Source: Aeoliella mucimassa (GTDB taxonomy: Bacteria; Planctomycetota; Planctomycetia; Pirellulales; Lacipirellulaceae). Taken from it: a stretch of 64,000 bases of DNA. Position 1 is the stretch's first letter; each line of letters opens with the position of its first letter. Below the pieces are notes generated by a model. The model made no database searches, was not told the DNA's origin, and saw only the letters and a program-made list of their open reading frames with translations. The position numbers were made by a program, and so were the translations under genes. Below are positions 45,439-54,849 of this stretch, piece by piece. Where the stretch lies: the NCBI RefSeq assembly GCF_007748035.1, contig NZ_CP036278.1, positions 2,914,001 to 2,978,000 of the forward strand, read 5' to 3'.

Positions 45439-46143
45439 ATCTCCCCCCGGAGAATAAGTAAGCTGTGACTCAACGCTACCTCTCGGTGTCCTTCCGCCTA
45501 GTTGGAAGGTTCTCGTACTCAAAGAGCTAGTACGGAAGCTTCCAGTGCGACCTGAGTGGTCTTCATGGAATTACTGGACACCGGCGTTACTGCGGATAGC
45601 TGAACGCCAAAATCACGTTATCAGATGGAGTAGGCGCTAGCAAGCACTAATTAACAAAAAAGCGATATGCTTATCTGTTTTGTAGCTCATTGGTTAGTAG
45701 AACGAAAACCCCAGTCGATGTGTGCGCTATTCGTAAGTGTACTCACTACCAGGCCAGCAGCCGAATCTCTCGTACTTATCACCCACAACAAGTGTGGGCG
45801 ATGAGAAGTGACAGAAACAGGTAATGTTCCGTTAGTAGTCGCATTCGCTGGTGTAGCCACATAGTGGTACTGAACTATAGCGAGGGACGAGCCAAAAACG
45901 AACGTGAGTTGAAGGTCAATATCATTTGAAGGCGATCGACCGAGCACAGGAGGGTCGCATGTACTTCTGACTTGCATAGCAATCGGTTGCGACTTGGCCT
46001 AGAAAGGCGAAATACAAGTGTGTTTGTCTTAATTGAATGGCAGAAATTGGCGAAAGACTATCTTGTGCTATGTCAAGTCTCTTGCGGAAAACCGGCCGGA
46101 TTTCTATTGCAATATTGGAACGAGGTGGTAGAACTAGCGTTTG
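45439..46143. other. AT-richer region without a firm gene
   Basis: 705 bases between the truncated antiterminator and a secreted protein gene. A 96-codon frame on the minus strand (45687-45977, with PANATTNGTLPVSVTSHRP) is the only candidate; composition is Ser/Thr-rich but it lacks a ribosome-binding site and signal peptide. It may be the promoter and leader region of a lost or displaced polysaccharide locus. Confidence 0.3.
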
Positions 46144-46623
46144 ATGGTGGACTATTCCTTCTGTAGTTGGAGCGATTCTGTGTTCAGGCGTTGGGACAGT
46201 ACGACACTCGTTTTCCTGGTGTTTTTGGGAGGATTTACCCTCCTGGCGACCCCAGCATCGGCGAGTATTGTAGTTCCAAAACTCAACGTTTTTGACTTCT
46301 CAATCAACTCTGAGAATTGCTCCAAAGGCTGCTCGGCTACATCGGATGCCGAGCGACCAACCAATGAGAACGATCCAAGCTACCAGCTTAAGGAGCTTGG
46401 ACTTCTTCCTGCGAGCGGCCAAGCTTCAACCACTTCAACTACTGCCTCGACCAGTTCAATTGGCTCGAGCGGCAGCATGGCTTGCGACTCGAACGCTCTC
46501 AAGCAGTCGATCGAAATCGATTTTGCCTTGGTGGCGTGGCTCAGCGGCGAAGGACGCTTGAGCTTGCCAATTCCACCACCAAACTCCCTGTTCAGACCAC
46601 CACGGTTTCAGTGCTCCGCCTAA
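46144..46623 (+). CDS. Small exported Ser-rich protein
   Basis: About 159 residues; the ATG at 46144 and a TTG just before it are both possible. A strongly hydrophobic signal (TTLVFLVFLGGFTLLATPAS, near residues 22-41) is followed by IVVPKLNVFDFSINSENCSK and a Ser/Thr-rich linker (STTASTSSIGSSGSMA). Four cysteines lie in the mature part (NCSKGCS and later). There is no PEP-CTERM tail. It precedes two PEP-CTERM genes in the same direction and may belong to the same surface locus. Confidence 0.55.
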   Translation: MVDYSFCSWSDSVFRRWDSTTLVFLVFLGGFTLLATPASASIVVPKLNVFDFSINSENCSKGCSATSDAERPTNENDPSYQLKELGLLPASGQASTTSTTASTSSIGSSGSMACDSNALKQSIEIDFALVAWLSGEGRLSLPIPPPNSLFRPPRFQCSA

Positions 46624-46685
46624 AGCGGAGTTTAACATTGTGTTGACTGAAATTACTGGTTTTATGAATTCTCTAGGAGTTTGAG

Positions 46686-47366
46686 ATGAACTCTCGTTTA
46701 CTTTGCGCTGCAGTTGCAGCGCTTGCTATCGGTGTTGTGTCTGCTTCGTCGGCAGATGCCTCGTTCGCTTTGAAGCTGACGAACGGAGCCTCCACTGTCA
46801 CCATTTACGACAATGCTGCCGGTGATACGATTGGATCACTTGGGGTAATCAACTACTCTGGGGCGATTGGTGATTACACTTTGACTGTAACCTCGACCTA
46901 CTCCAAGCCTTACGACGGATCGGCAGCTATTCCAGTAATGTCGATGACTGTATCGGCTAAGTACAGTGGTACAGGGAATGGCGACTTGACCGTCGAAATG
47001 ACGGATACCGATTTCGGCCCAAGCTCGAATCCAATGGGTGCTGACTTGGCAATTAATAGTGCCAAGAGTACCACTGGTGCAGTCACTTACGATGCCTACA
47101 TTGATTTGGGAAATGGTGAGTTTGTCAAAACCACTCAAATCGGTTCGACTCTCGGTGGCAGTGGTATTTTCGATGCTGAAGGTGCTGGTAGTGTCGCTAC
47201 CAATGGTGCCTACTCGTTGACGCTTGTCACTACGATTAACAGCACTGCTGCTAATCAGACGTCGAACTTCGACGCAAGCTTTACCGTACCCGAGCCCGCT
47301 ACGATGGTAGTGTGGTCGGCCCTGGGGTTGGTTGGCTTCGCCGTTTATCGGCGTCGCCAAGCCTAG
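46686..47366 (+). CDS. PEP-CTERM sorting domain protein
   Basis: 226 residues with a very good ribosome-binding site (AGGAG, eight bases upstream). A signal peptide (LLCAAVAALAIGVVSASSAD) is followed by a beta-rich, Gly/Thr/Ser-rich body (VTIYDNAAGDTIGSLGVINY). The end FTVPEPATMVVWSALGLVG plus RRRQA is a perfect PEP-CTERM tail. It is likely a matrix or surface protein processed by exosortase. A hairpin at 47396-47425 ends the transcript. AT content is higher than in the core regions. Confidence 0.9.
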   Translation: MNSRLLCAAVAALAIGVVSASSADASFALKLTNGASTVTIYDNAAGDTIGSLGVINYSGAIGDYTLTVTSTYSKPYDGSAAIPVMSMTVSAKYSGTGNGDLTVEMTDTDFGPSSNPMGADLAINSAKSTTGAVTYDAYIDLGNGEFVKTTQIGSTLGGSGIFDAEGAGSVATNGAYSLTLVTTINSTAANQTSNFDASFTVPEPATMVVWSALGLVGFAVYRRRQA

Positions 47367-47395
47367 TTAAGGCTCGATTGTAATAAGCATCAAGG

Positions 47396-47425
47396 CCGTG
47401 GCAGTTCTGCGAAGAACTGTCACGG
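47396..47425 (+). terminator. Hairpin terminator after the PEP-CTERM gene
   Basis: CCGTGGCAGTTCT pairs with AGAACTGTCACGG (one G-T pair) around GCGA, followed by TTCTTGGTTGCTTTCT. It lies 30 bases after the stop. Confidence 0.75.
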
Positions 47426-47522
47426 TTCTTGGTTGCTTTCTACTTATGAATCGACACGCTAGTTGATTTGTAATTGCACAACGCTAGTCACCACGAAAAA
47501 CATCTACAGTGCGGATATTCTT

Positions 47523-48263
47523 ATGGTTACTTCAGCTTTGATGAGGGCGATTTCAGCTGCGATCGGCGTGTTGCTGATAGTGGTTGCAACACCAGCCTTG
47601 GCTTCGCTTCAAATGGGCAGCAAGGTCCATTTCAATGCCAATTTGCCGGGTACGCATGGTGGGCGATTTCTGATCACCGATGGTGGTTCACCAGCAGGTA
47701 AATCATTTTCTCCGTTTGAAACATTCTGCGTGGAGATCACTGAGCATGTGTCCAATGGAGCCATCTACTATGTAGCCGGCATCTCTGACACTACGGTGAA
47801 TGGCGGGAACACGATCACAAATTACATGGCTTGGCTCTACACCGAGTTTCGCAATGGTTCGCTGAGTGGGTTTGACTATAGTGGTTCCGGAACTGCTGCT
47901 CGGAATAGCGCAAATGCACTGCAGTATGCTCTGTGGCGCGAAATCGGGCACGACGACACTACAATTCGGAACGCTTTGGGAATCAGTTCCAGCAGTTTAG
48001 CAAGTACCTATACTAACCCTTACAATTCTCTAGGTCCCGGTTGGTTAACGGACTACAACGCAGATCCCTCTTGGGACAAATCGTCTGGGTACTTGGGGCA
48101 AGTTAGAGTCATGAACTTGACCAACAAGTATGGTACGCAGCAGTATCAGGACCAACTGGTTCTCGTTGTTCCCGAGCCGATGACGGTCTTCGTTTGGACG
48201 GGCTTAATAGTGGCCGGAATGGTGATTTACAGCAAGCGGAAAACGCGTGTTCAAATGGCGTGA
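47523..48263 (+). CDS. PEP-CTERM sorting domain protein with thioester-like or ice-binding-like body
   Basis: 246 residues from the ATG at 47523 (MVTSALMRAISAAIGVLLIV), with a signal peptide. The body contains FETFCVEITEHVSNGAIYYV, YMAWLYTEFRNGSLSGFDYS and SANALQYALWREIGHDDT. This is the FCxE...A.AxQxAIWE pattern of many PEP-CTERM proteins and resembles the thioester domain of Gram-positive adhesins, where Cys and Gln form the bond. Here Cys (FCVE) and Gln (LQYALW) are both present. The end VVPEPMTVFVWTGLIVAGMV plus SKRKTR is the sorting tail. It may be a covalent adhesin. Confidence 0.82.
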   Translation: MVTSALMRAISAAIGVLLIVVATPALASLQMGSKVHFNANLPGTHGGRFLITDGGSPAGKSFSPFETFCVEITEHVSNGAIYYVAGISDTTVNGGNTITNYMAWLYTEFRNGSLSGFDYSGSGTAARNSANALQYALWREIGHDDTTIRNALGISSSSLASTYTNPYNSLGPGWLTDYNADPSWDKSSGYLGQVRVMNLTNKYGTQQYQDQLVLVVPEPMTVFVWTGLIVAGMVIYSKRKTRVQMA

Positions 48264-48504
48264 ACATATCATTTGCCACTTACTCGGGACTGTCCTTGGT
48301 CAGACAGTTAAGGAAAGCCTCTACGGAAGGCAACCACCACTAAATGCTGGAAAGTTCAACAGAATACGCATACTCACTAAATAAACGACTATTTATACCT
48401 GTTATCTGCTAATTCTTCATTTTTCTAGTTCGCCGCCGTCGAGAATGCTCTAAACTTCCGTTAGGGCAGGCATCATATATACATCGACGCTAGAGGCCGA
48501 CTAG

Positions 48505-48768
48505 ATGCGTCCCTTCACTGCATATGCTCTCTTATTCACGATCGGCCTCGCCATCGTGGCTCTATTGGTCTACGTAGATATGCCTGCGTTACGCATACTC
48601 TGCGGTATTTCCCTTTTTGCGGTTGGCATGCTCTCTGGTACAAGAATCACTCACGAGAGGGAACGTGAGTACCAGCTCCACATCCAATCGCTGAACCAGT
48701 ACCTGGCGGATCAGAATATCGAGCTAGCTGAACTCAATCTGCAGTACTTGCAAGAGAAGCTCCGTTAG
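48505..48768 (+). CDS. Small membrane protein with coiled-coil tail
   Basis: 87 residues. Two membrane helices (FTAYALLFTIGLAIVALLVY and LRILCGISLFAVGMLSG) form a hairpin, followed by a charged helix (EREREYQLHIQSLNQYLADQ) with heptad-like spacing. No ribosome-binding site of strength is visible. The function is unknown. Confidence 0.5.
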   Translation: MRPFTAYALLFTIGLAIVALLVYVDMPALRILCGISLFAVGMLSGTRITHEREREYQLHIQSLNQYLADQNIELAELNLQYLQEKLR

Positions 48769-49096
48769 AGATGGCCTCATTCACCGCAGGACAAGTGCCT
48801 TCAGCGAGTCTGTAACCTCGCACTCTCCGTCCGTTTATCTGGGCGCTTCGACAACCGTAGGAAGTTCTGAATTGCTTCACGACAGAGGATTTCTTGCTCG
48901 GCTGCGTTCTATGGCTCGATAAAATGGCGTTCCCCAGGCTCGCTTGGGCGTCGTTTCTCGATTAGCTACAATCGAAGCGTTAGCCAAAGCCCCGCGTATC
49001 GTGGGGGGAGTTGGTGTTCGGGCTCTAGTTGACGAGCGGGCCGCGGACTGTTTCGAAACGAGCGTCCTTGGTCGCATCGGACGTGACTGCTAAAGG
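48769..49096. other. Intergenic stretch with a possible gene remnant
   Basis: On the plus strand a start-less frame of about 50 codons ends at the TAA near 49091 and reads VSRLATIEALAKAPRIVGGV ... DCFETSVLGRIGRDC. It looks protein-like but has no convincing start, so it may be the decayed 3' end of a gene. Nothing else is supported. Confidence 0.3.
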
Positions 49097-49105
49097 ATGC
49101 TATCG

Positions 49106-52100
49106 ATGAAGCCGTGGACTGTTTGGATTGACGTTGGGGGTACCTTTACCGATTGCCTGGCGGTAACTCCTGCAGGTGAAATCCGCACGCACAAGCTTTT
49201 GAGTTCCGGCGTCTATAAAGGGGCGGTGGCCGAAGGCTCGACCGCGTGCGTGATTATCGATCCGCAGCGGCAAGCAGATCCCCCTGGCTTCTTTGATGGC
49301 TACCTTCTCAAGATCGGCGACCAGCAGGTGCAGGTCGAGTCGTTCGACGCGGAGAAGGGAGAGTCGACTCTCGCGGCTCCGCTGAAAGGTGAACCACGAA
49401 TCGGCCAGGGGTACGAACTCCACTCCGGGGAGGAAGCCCCCATCGCGGGTACGCGTTGGTTGCTAGGCAAGCGACTCGACGACGAACTTGAGCAGGTCAC
49501 CATCCGCCTGGGAACCACCAAAGGCACCAACGCGCTGCTCGAGCGGCAAGGCGCGGTAACCGCGTTTGTCACGACTGCGGGGCTGGGCGATGTGCTTCGC
49601 ATCGGATATCAAACTCGTCCGAAGCTGTTCGACTTGAACATCCGACGCCATGCGGATCTCTATCGCAGTGTGCTAGAGGTCGAGGAACGCATCGGCAGCC
49701 AGGGCGAGGTGCTGGCTCCGCTCGACGAATCCCAAGTCCGCCAGCAACTCGTCGAGCTCCAGTCGCAAGGTATCCAGTCGCTTGCGATTTGTTTGATGAA
49801 TGGCTATCGCAACGAGCAGCACGAACTGGCCATCGAGCGAATCGCCCGTGAATTGGGATTCCACCACATCTCGCGCGGGGTGACCCATTTGCAAAAGCTG
49901 GTCTCTCGTGGCCACACTACGGTGGTGGACGCCTACCTGACGCCGGTGATTCGCGACTATCTGCGAGCGATCCATGGCAAGCTCGCTTCGGGTGCTCTCA
50001 AGTTGATGACGAGTGCGGGCGGGCTGGTGGATGCCGAGCAGTTCATCGGCAAAGACAGCATCCTCTCCGGTCCGGCCGGCGGCGTGATCGGCTACGCCCA
50101 CGTGGCGAGCGAAGCGGGCTTTGCCGGAGCGATCGGCTTCGACATGGGCGGTACAAGTACCGATGTTAGTCGTTTCGATGGGCAATACGAGCGCCGTTTC
50201 GAGATGGAGGTCACCGATCCAGAGTCGGGCGACGGGGTTCGCATCGTAGCGCCGATGCTGGCGATCGAAACTGTCGCGGCCGGCGGCGGATCGATCTGTT
50301 GGTTCGATGGCCAGAAGCTCATGGTCGGCCCGCAAAGCGCGGGCGCGTCGCCGGGGCCTGCTTGTTACGGAGCCGGTGGTCCGCTGGCGGTCACCGATCT
50401 CAATGTCTACCTCGGCAAAGTGCTGCCGGAGTATTTTGCCTTTCCGCTCGATCGCTCCGCGGTCGAATCGCGACTGCAGCAGCTTATCGACGAGGTGCAA
50501 ACCGCGACCGGCCAGACCTACTCACCGGAGGCATTGGCCGCGGGGCTCACCGACATTGCCAATGCTAATATGGCAGCGGCCATCAAGAAAATCTCCATCG
50601 CCCGCGGATACGACACCCGCGACTACGTGCTGGTGAGCTTCGGCGGAGCCGGCGCGCAGCATGCGTGTGCGATCGCCCGCGAGCTTGGCATCAAGAAAGT
50701 GCTGCAGCATCCCTACGCAGGCATCCTCAGTGCATATGGTATTGGCATGGCCGATGTCAAAAAGTTTGCCGCCCGCGATGTGAGTCAGCCCTACGACGAA
50801 TTGCAACTCGCAAAACTTGAGGACGTGTTCCAAGAGTTGGAGCAAGACCTCGTGCAGCAAGTGTACGACGAAGGAGTCGCCGCTGCCGACATTGAGCCTG
50901 CGGTGCGGATGCTCGACCTTCGCTACTCGGGGCAGGACACCACGATCACGATCCCCTGCCCTGCCGACGGGGATTACGCGCGGGAGTTCGCAAGCATGCA
51001 CCAGCAGCTGTTCGGATTCCTGTTCGATCGCCCGATAGAGATCTACGCCGCCCGCATCGAAGTCACCGGCAAAGTTGCCAAGCCGAGTTGGCCGGTCACG
51101 AAGATTCATAGTGAGCAAACCGCGGTAGCGTCGAATCACACCCAGACCTACTTCGCTGGCGAGTGGCATTGCACCAGTGTGTACCAGCGCGACGATCTGC
51201 AGGCGGGGCACGTCTTCTGCGGGCCGGCGATTGTGGTCGAGTCCACCAGTACCGTCGTCATCGAACCAGGCTGGGAGTGCCGAGTCACCGAGCGAAACGA
51301 CCTGCAGCTGACCGATCTCACCGGCGCGGCGGAGCATTCTGAGTTAAGCCAGGAAGTCGACGCCATTGCCCTCGAGTTGTTTAACAATCGCTTTGCCGCG
51401 ATCGCCGAACAGATGGGCGTGACGCTGCAGAACACCGCCCTGTCGACCAACATCAAAGAGCGGCTCGACTTCAGTTGTGCCATTTTCGACGCAAATGGCG
51501 ATTTGGTGGTCAACGCCCCGCACATTCCTGTGCATTTGGGGGCGATGAGCGAGTGCGTGAAGTGCCTGATGGAGGACGTGCCGGCGATGCGCCCGGGCGA
51601 CGTGTTCGTCACCAACGATCCTTTCCGCGGGGGAAGCCATCTGCCGGATGTTACCGTCGTTACTCCCGTGTTCGATTCCACGGACGAGGGCCAGTCCCAG
51701 CGCGTGTTGTTTTTCACTGCTAGTCGGGCGCATCATTCGGAGATTGGTGGAATCACTCCGGGATCGATGCCGCCGTTCTCGCGTAATCTCGCGGAAGAAG
51801 GGGTGTTGATCCGACAGTTCCGGTTGGTCGAGAACCAAGCGTCTGGCGAGCAATCGCTGCGAAAGCACCTTGCCGAGGCCCCCTACCCTTCGCGGTCGAT
51901 CGACGAGAATCTAGCCGATATCCACGCTCAGACCGCTGCGAACCAAAGTGGGGTGCGGCAACTGCTCGCGCTCGTCGAGCGCTACGGGCTCGAGGTCGTA
52001 CAGAGTTATATGGGGCACATTCAGCGGGTGGCCGAGGCCAAGATGCGGGCCGCGTTGTTGAACGTGCCGGCCGGGGTGCATGCGTTCGCCGATCGCCTCG

Positions 52101-52963
52101 ACGATGGAACGCCGATCGAAGTGAGCATCACGGTTACGCATGGTGCGGACGGTGGTTCGGCCACGGTCGATTTCACCGGTACCGGCCCGGTACTCGAAAC
52201 GAACTTGAATGCCAACCTGGCGATCGTTGCTAGCGCGGTGCTCTATAGTTTCCGCTGCTTGATTGAAGAAGACATCCCCCTCAACGCCGGCGTACTGGCT
52301 CCGATCGACATCGTGGTGCCCGACGATTGCCTGCTCAATCCGCCAGCCAGCGACGATGCCAGTAAGTGCGCAGCGGTGGTCGGTGGCAATGTGGAAACAT
52401 CGCAGCGCATCGTCGACGTGCTGCTGGGAGCCTTGGGAGTGGTCGCAGCGAGTCAGGGGACGATGAACAATTTCTTGTTCGGCCGCGAAGGGGAGAACGC
52501 GTTTGGGTATTACGAGACTATCGGCGGTGGCTCTGGAGCCGGGCCGGAGTTCCATGGTGCCAGCGCGGTGCATACGCACATGACGAACACTTCGCTCACC
52601 GACCCCGAAGTGCTCGAAGATCGCTACCCAGTCCGTTTGCAACGGTTTACGATACGCCGCGGGTCGGGGGGAGTGGGCCATCACCATGGCGGCGACGGAA
52701 TGGTGCGGAGCATCGAGTTTCTCGAACCACTCACTGTTTCGCTGCTCACACAGCGTCGCACGACCTCGCCTTACGGAGTCGCGGGAGGCAAGCCGGGTCG
52801 GTCGGGCCGCAACCTTTTGCTGCGAGCCGGTAGCGACCAAGCAGAAGAACTTGATTCTTCTGTGCAATTCACTGCCAACGCAGGCGACGTGCTCACTATC
52901 GAGACACCAGGCGGTGGTGGATTCGGAGTGCCCACGGCAACGGCTTCCGACGACTCTGCGTAG
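49106..52963 (+). CDS. 5-oxoprolinase (ATP-hydrolysing), fused HyuA-HyuB type
   Basis: About 1285 residues; AAAGGA eight bases before the ATG at 49106 favours it over the ATG at 49097. The HyuA half (residues 1 to about 735) begins WIDVGGTFTDCLAV, with ATP-site motifs GTTKGTNALLERQGAVTAFV and GFDMGGTSTDVSRFDG and with SGPAGGVIGYAH. The HyuB half starts near residue 750 (FNNRFAAIAEQMGVTLQNTA) with VNAPHIPVHLGAMSECV and VTNDPFRGGSHLPDVT. The fusion and length match eukaryotic-type OPLAH. It opens 5-oxoproline to glutamate. The convergent neighbour is glutamate-cysteine ligase, so a gamma-glutamyl cycle is likely. Hydantoinase activity is the alternative. Confidence 0.92.
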   Translation: MKPWTVWIDVGGTFTDCLAVTPAGEIRTHKLLSSGVYKGAVAEGSTACVIIDPQRQADPPGFFDGYLLKIGDQQVQVESFDAEKGESTLAAPLKGEPRIGQGYELHSGEEAPIAGTRWLLGKRLDDELEQVTIRLGTTKGTNALLERQGAVTAFVTTAGLGDVLRIGYQTRPKLFDLNIRRHADLYRSVLEVEERIGSQGEVLAPLDESQVRQQLVELQSQGIQSLAICLMNGYRNEQHELAIERIARELGFHHISRGVTHLQKLVSRGHTTVVDAYLTPVIRDYLRAIHGKLASGALKLMTSAGGLVDAEQFIGKDSILSGPAGGVIGYAHVASEAGFAGAIGFDMGGTSTDVSRFDGQYERRFEMEVTDPESGDGVRIVAPMLAIETVAAGGGSICWFDGQKLMVGPQSAGASPGPACYGAGGPLAVTDLNVYLGKVLPEYFAFPLDRSAVESRLQQLIDEVQTATGQTYSPEALAAGLTDIANANMAAAIKKISIARGYDTRDYVLVSFGGAGAQHACAIARELGIKKVLQHPYAGILSAYGIGMADVKKFAARDVSQPYDELQLAKLEDVFQELEQDLVQQVYDEGVAAADIEPAVRMLDLRYSGQDTTITIPCPADGDYAREFASMHQQLFGFLFDRPIEIYAARIEVTGKVAKPSWPVTKIHSEQTAVASNHTQTYFAGEWHCTSVYQRDDLQAGHVFCGPAIVVESTSTVVIEPGWECRVTERNDLQLTDLTGAAEHSELSQEVDAIALELFNNRFAAIAEQMGVTLQNTALSTNIKERLDFSCAIFDANGDLVVNAPHIPVHLGAMSECVKCLMEDVPAMRPGDVFVTNDPFRGGSHLPDVTVVTPVFDSTDEGQSQRVLFFTASRAHHSEIGGITPGSMPPFSRNLAEEGVLIRQFRLVENQASGEQSLRKHLAEAPYPSRSIDENLADIHAQTAANQSGVRQLLALVERYGLEVVQSYMGHIQRVAEAKMRAALLNVPAGVHAFADRLDDGTPIEVSITVTHGADGGSATVDFTGTGPVLETNLNANLAIVASAVLYSFRCLIEEDIPLNAGVLAPIDIVVPDDCLLNPPASDDASKCAAVVGGNVETSQRIVDVLLGALGVVAASQGTMNNFLFGREGENAFGYYETIGGGSGAGPEFHGASAVHTHMTNTSLTDPEVLEDRYPVRLQRFTIRRGSGGVGHHHGGDGMVRSIEFLEPLTVSLLTQRRTTSPYGVAGGKPGRSGRNLLLRAGSDQAEELDSSVQFTANAGDVLTIETPGGGGFGVPTATASDDSA

Positions 52964-52970
52964 TAACCAG

Positions 52971-54200
52971 TTAGTTCATCGAGCAACTAGGGCTATTGCT
53001 GGTGACCGACTCCATGGAAATCGTTGTCACTGGTTTGCCATGCAGCTTCCAGCGCAGTCGCTGAAGATCATCGATCGCGGTCGCATCGGTATCATCAATC
53101 CGGTAGAGACCTTCGAGAGCGATGTCGAGTATACGCAGCGTGCGTCGCATCGAACTCGCCGAAGCGCTCATGCCATTTATCGCCGCATCGAAGAAAGCTT
53201 CGTGCCAAGCGTTGGGGCGTTTCCACATGTAGGTCAGGTCGGTCAATGTTTGCAGCGAATCTTCATCGTACAAGAGTCCCGTCCAATAAGCGGCGACCAT
53301 CGGTACCATGCGATCAGCGACCCGATCGTTCGCCCGCACTTCGAGCACTCTCTTGCTGCGAACAGGAGTAAACACCTGGCTAAGATGGTGTTCAGCGTGC
53401 TCCGTGTCCGAAGCCTCGTCGTCAGCGAGTGTCTCAAACAGATCGGGAATCGATGCCACCCACGCGGCGTAATGCTCGATGGAAAACTCTTCCGAGAAGG
53501 CGACTGCGGGGAGTTGAGTGCGAACCGCATCGAATCGATGCCAGTACAGCGTACGATTCGCCCGGAAGTTGCGAACGCCAGGGCGGCGGTTCGAGAACAA
53601 CGCGATCGAAGCGGGGATCGCACTCAGGATACCGCGAAACTTGTGCTGCCAGTCCGACTCCGAATGGTAATCGAACGATAGATGGATACCGGCGGTTTGT
53701 TGCATTGGGATGAGCCCACGCTCCCCGATCGCCTGATAGTCGTCACGCATGCAGCGGTAACGTTGTTTCGGCGGCCAAGTGTCTTGGCAATCGCGAAGCA
53801 AGTCGAGCGCCATGGGGGTCGGGCGGAGACCGACCTGAGGGAGTACCTCGTCGCGGATCGCCCACCACCGCTTCATGGATTGTCGCAATTCGCGAAGACT
53901 CGCCGCGGCGGGCGACGACCACTCGAGTTGGCACCCAGGCTCAAGGCTCAGATTGCCTAACTGACTTTCGACGCCGATCACGTGATCGGCTTCTTTGATC
54001 AACTCTCCATCCAATCGTTTGCCAAACTGGATGAGGGCTTCCTGCATCGAGCAACCTTCGCCGATAAACGAAGGGCGGGTGTCGATGGGAGTCAGGCAGA
54101 TGGTTTCAATTTCGATACCAATCCGCGACTTCGCCTGACTGGTAATTCCTTCGTGAATGTAGCTGCTGATTTGTTCTGAGAGTTTCATCAATCCGTCCAC
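52971..54200 (-). CDS. Glutamate-cysteine ligase family protein (GCS2 type)
   Basis: 409 residues; a GTG at 54200 with AGGAAAGG upstream, or the ATG at 54188, is the start. Ligase motifs are SRIGIEIETICLTPIDTRPS, the metal/glutamate site LSLEPGCQLEWSSPAAASL, QQTAGIHLSFDYHSESDWQH, ALFSNRRPGVRNFRANRTLY with WHRFDAVRTQLP, and the C-terminal LEVRANDRVADRMVPM. This matches the plant/alphaproteobacterial-type GCS2 enzymes that make gamma-glutamylcysteine. The stop lies seven bases from that of the 5-oxoprolinase gene. A gamma-glutamyl ligase for another amine is possible. Confidence 0.88.
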   Translation of the reverse strand: MDGLMKLSEQISSYIHEGITSQAKSRIGIEIETICLTPIDTRPSFIGEGCSMQEALIQFGKRLDGELIKEADHVIGVESQLGNLSLEPGCQLEWSSPAAASLRELRQSMKRWWAIRDEVLPQVGLRPTPMALDLLRDCQDTWPPKQRYRCMRDDYQAIGERGLIPMQQTAGIHLSFDYHSESDWQHKFRGILSAIPASIALFSNRRPGVRNFRANRTLYWHRFDAVRTQLPAVAFSEEFSIEHYAAWVASIPDLFETLADDEASDTEHAEHHLSQVFTPVRSKRVLEVRANDRVADRMVPMVAAYWTGLLYDEDSLQTLTDLTYMWKRPNAWHEAFFDAAINGMSASASSMRRTLRILDIALEGLYRIDDTDATAIDDLQRLRWKLHGKPVTTISMESVTSNSPSCSMN

Positions 54201-54515
54201 TCGCCTTTCCTACTACTTGTTAAAGGGTGTCTCTTTAACCTCCCTCCTCGGGATGCAAGGACTAAGAGCAAAATCGATGCCAGCAGGGAAGGAAAACGGC
54301 AGAGATCGCCCCGGCCGTACAAAAACCGCTAGAAAATAGAGTTTTTGCGATGGTGGATGATGCGGGAGAACGCTCCCCTCGCAAAAGTGGTCAGCGACAG
54401 ATCGGTTCCCAAGAAACCAATTCGTACGCCTGGAGGTATCCACGGCTGGTCGAATCGTGACCACCAGGCTGAAGTTGCAGAAAAACGGAAGACACCGAAT
54501 TGTTTGGCCGTTTCG
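54201..54515. other. Intergenic stretch without a gene
   Basis: Upstream of the ligase gene. Only overlapping short frames on both strands without starts or protein-like sequence. Confidence 0.35.
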
Positions 54516-54763
54516 TTAGTAGAACTCAGCCAATGGGACTTGGTCGGCATCAACCATCCGCTGATAGCGCCTTTCTACAAACTCGTACGTCTCCTCTCGC
54601 GAGACCCGCTCCGTGACTTCGTAGCACGGGTACTTCGCACGGATGTCATCGACGCCATACACCAGGTGCCTGGTGATTTCGAAATGATCTCCAGAAACGG
54701 TTGCCTTTGCTTGATCTTGATTTATTCTGAAGGAAAACCACGTCCTCTGGACGTGGTCACAAT
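54516..54763 (-). pseudogene. Start-less coding remnant next to a REP-like hairpin
   Basis: A minus-strand frame of about 82 codons ends at 54516 and reads TWFSFRINQDQAKATVSGDH, FEITRHLVYGVDDIRAKYPC, YEVTERVSREETYEFVERRY, then QRMVDADQVPLAEFY. It has no start codon and merges upstream into hairpin H1 (54737-54757). The composition is clearly protein-like, and it probably is the truncated end of a gene whose 5' part was lost when the hairpin sequence arrived. I do not recognise the family. Confidence 0.5.
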
Positions 54764-54849
54764 CAGGTGGCTACGCCGTACTTCCACTTATTAAACAAAT
54801 GAGCACGCCCTCCGGGCGTACACTTGAAAGCCCCCGGCTCTGCCGGGGG
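54737..54849. repeat. Cluster of three REP-like hairpins
   Basis: H1 ACCACGTCC/GGACGTGGT around TCT (54737-54757), H2 ACGCCC/GGGCGT around TCC (54805-54819) and H3 CCCCCGGC/GCCGGGGG around TCT (54831-54849). All have three-base loops starting TC. H2 and H3 lie within the last codons of the following lipoprotein gene; H1 lies just beyond its stop. Confidence 0.75.

Noticed and set aside
45687-45977. 96-codon minus-strand frame in the AT-richer region
   Set aside because: No ribosome-binding site or signal peptide; kept only as a remark in the intergenic entry.
54345-54794. 149-codon plus-strand frame
   Set aside because: It is antisense to the protein-like remnant at 54516-54763 and spans the REP-like hairpin H1.
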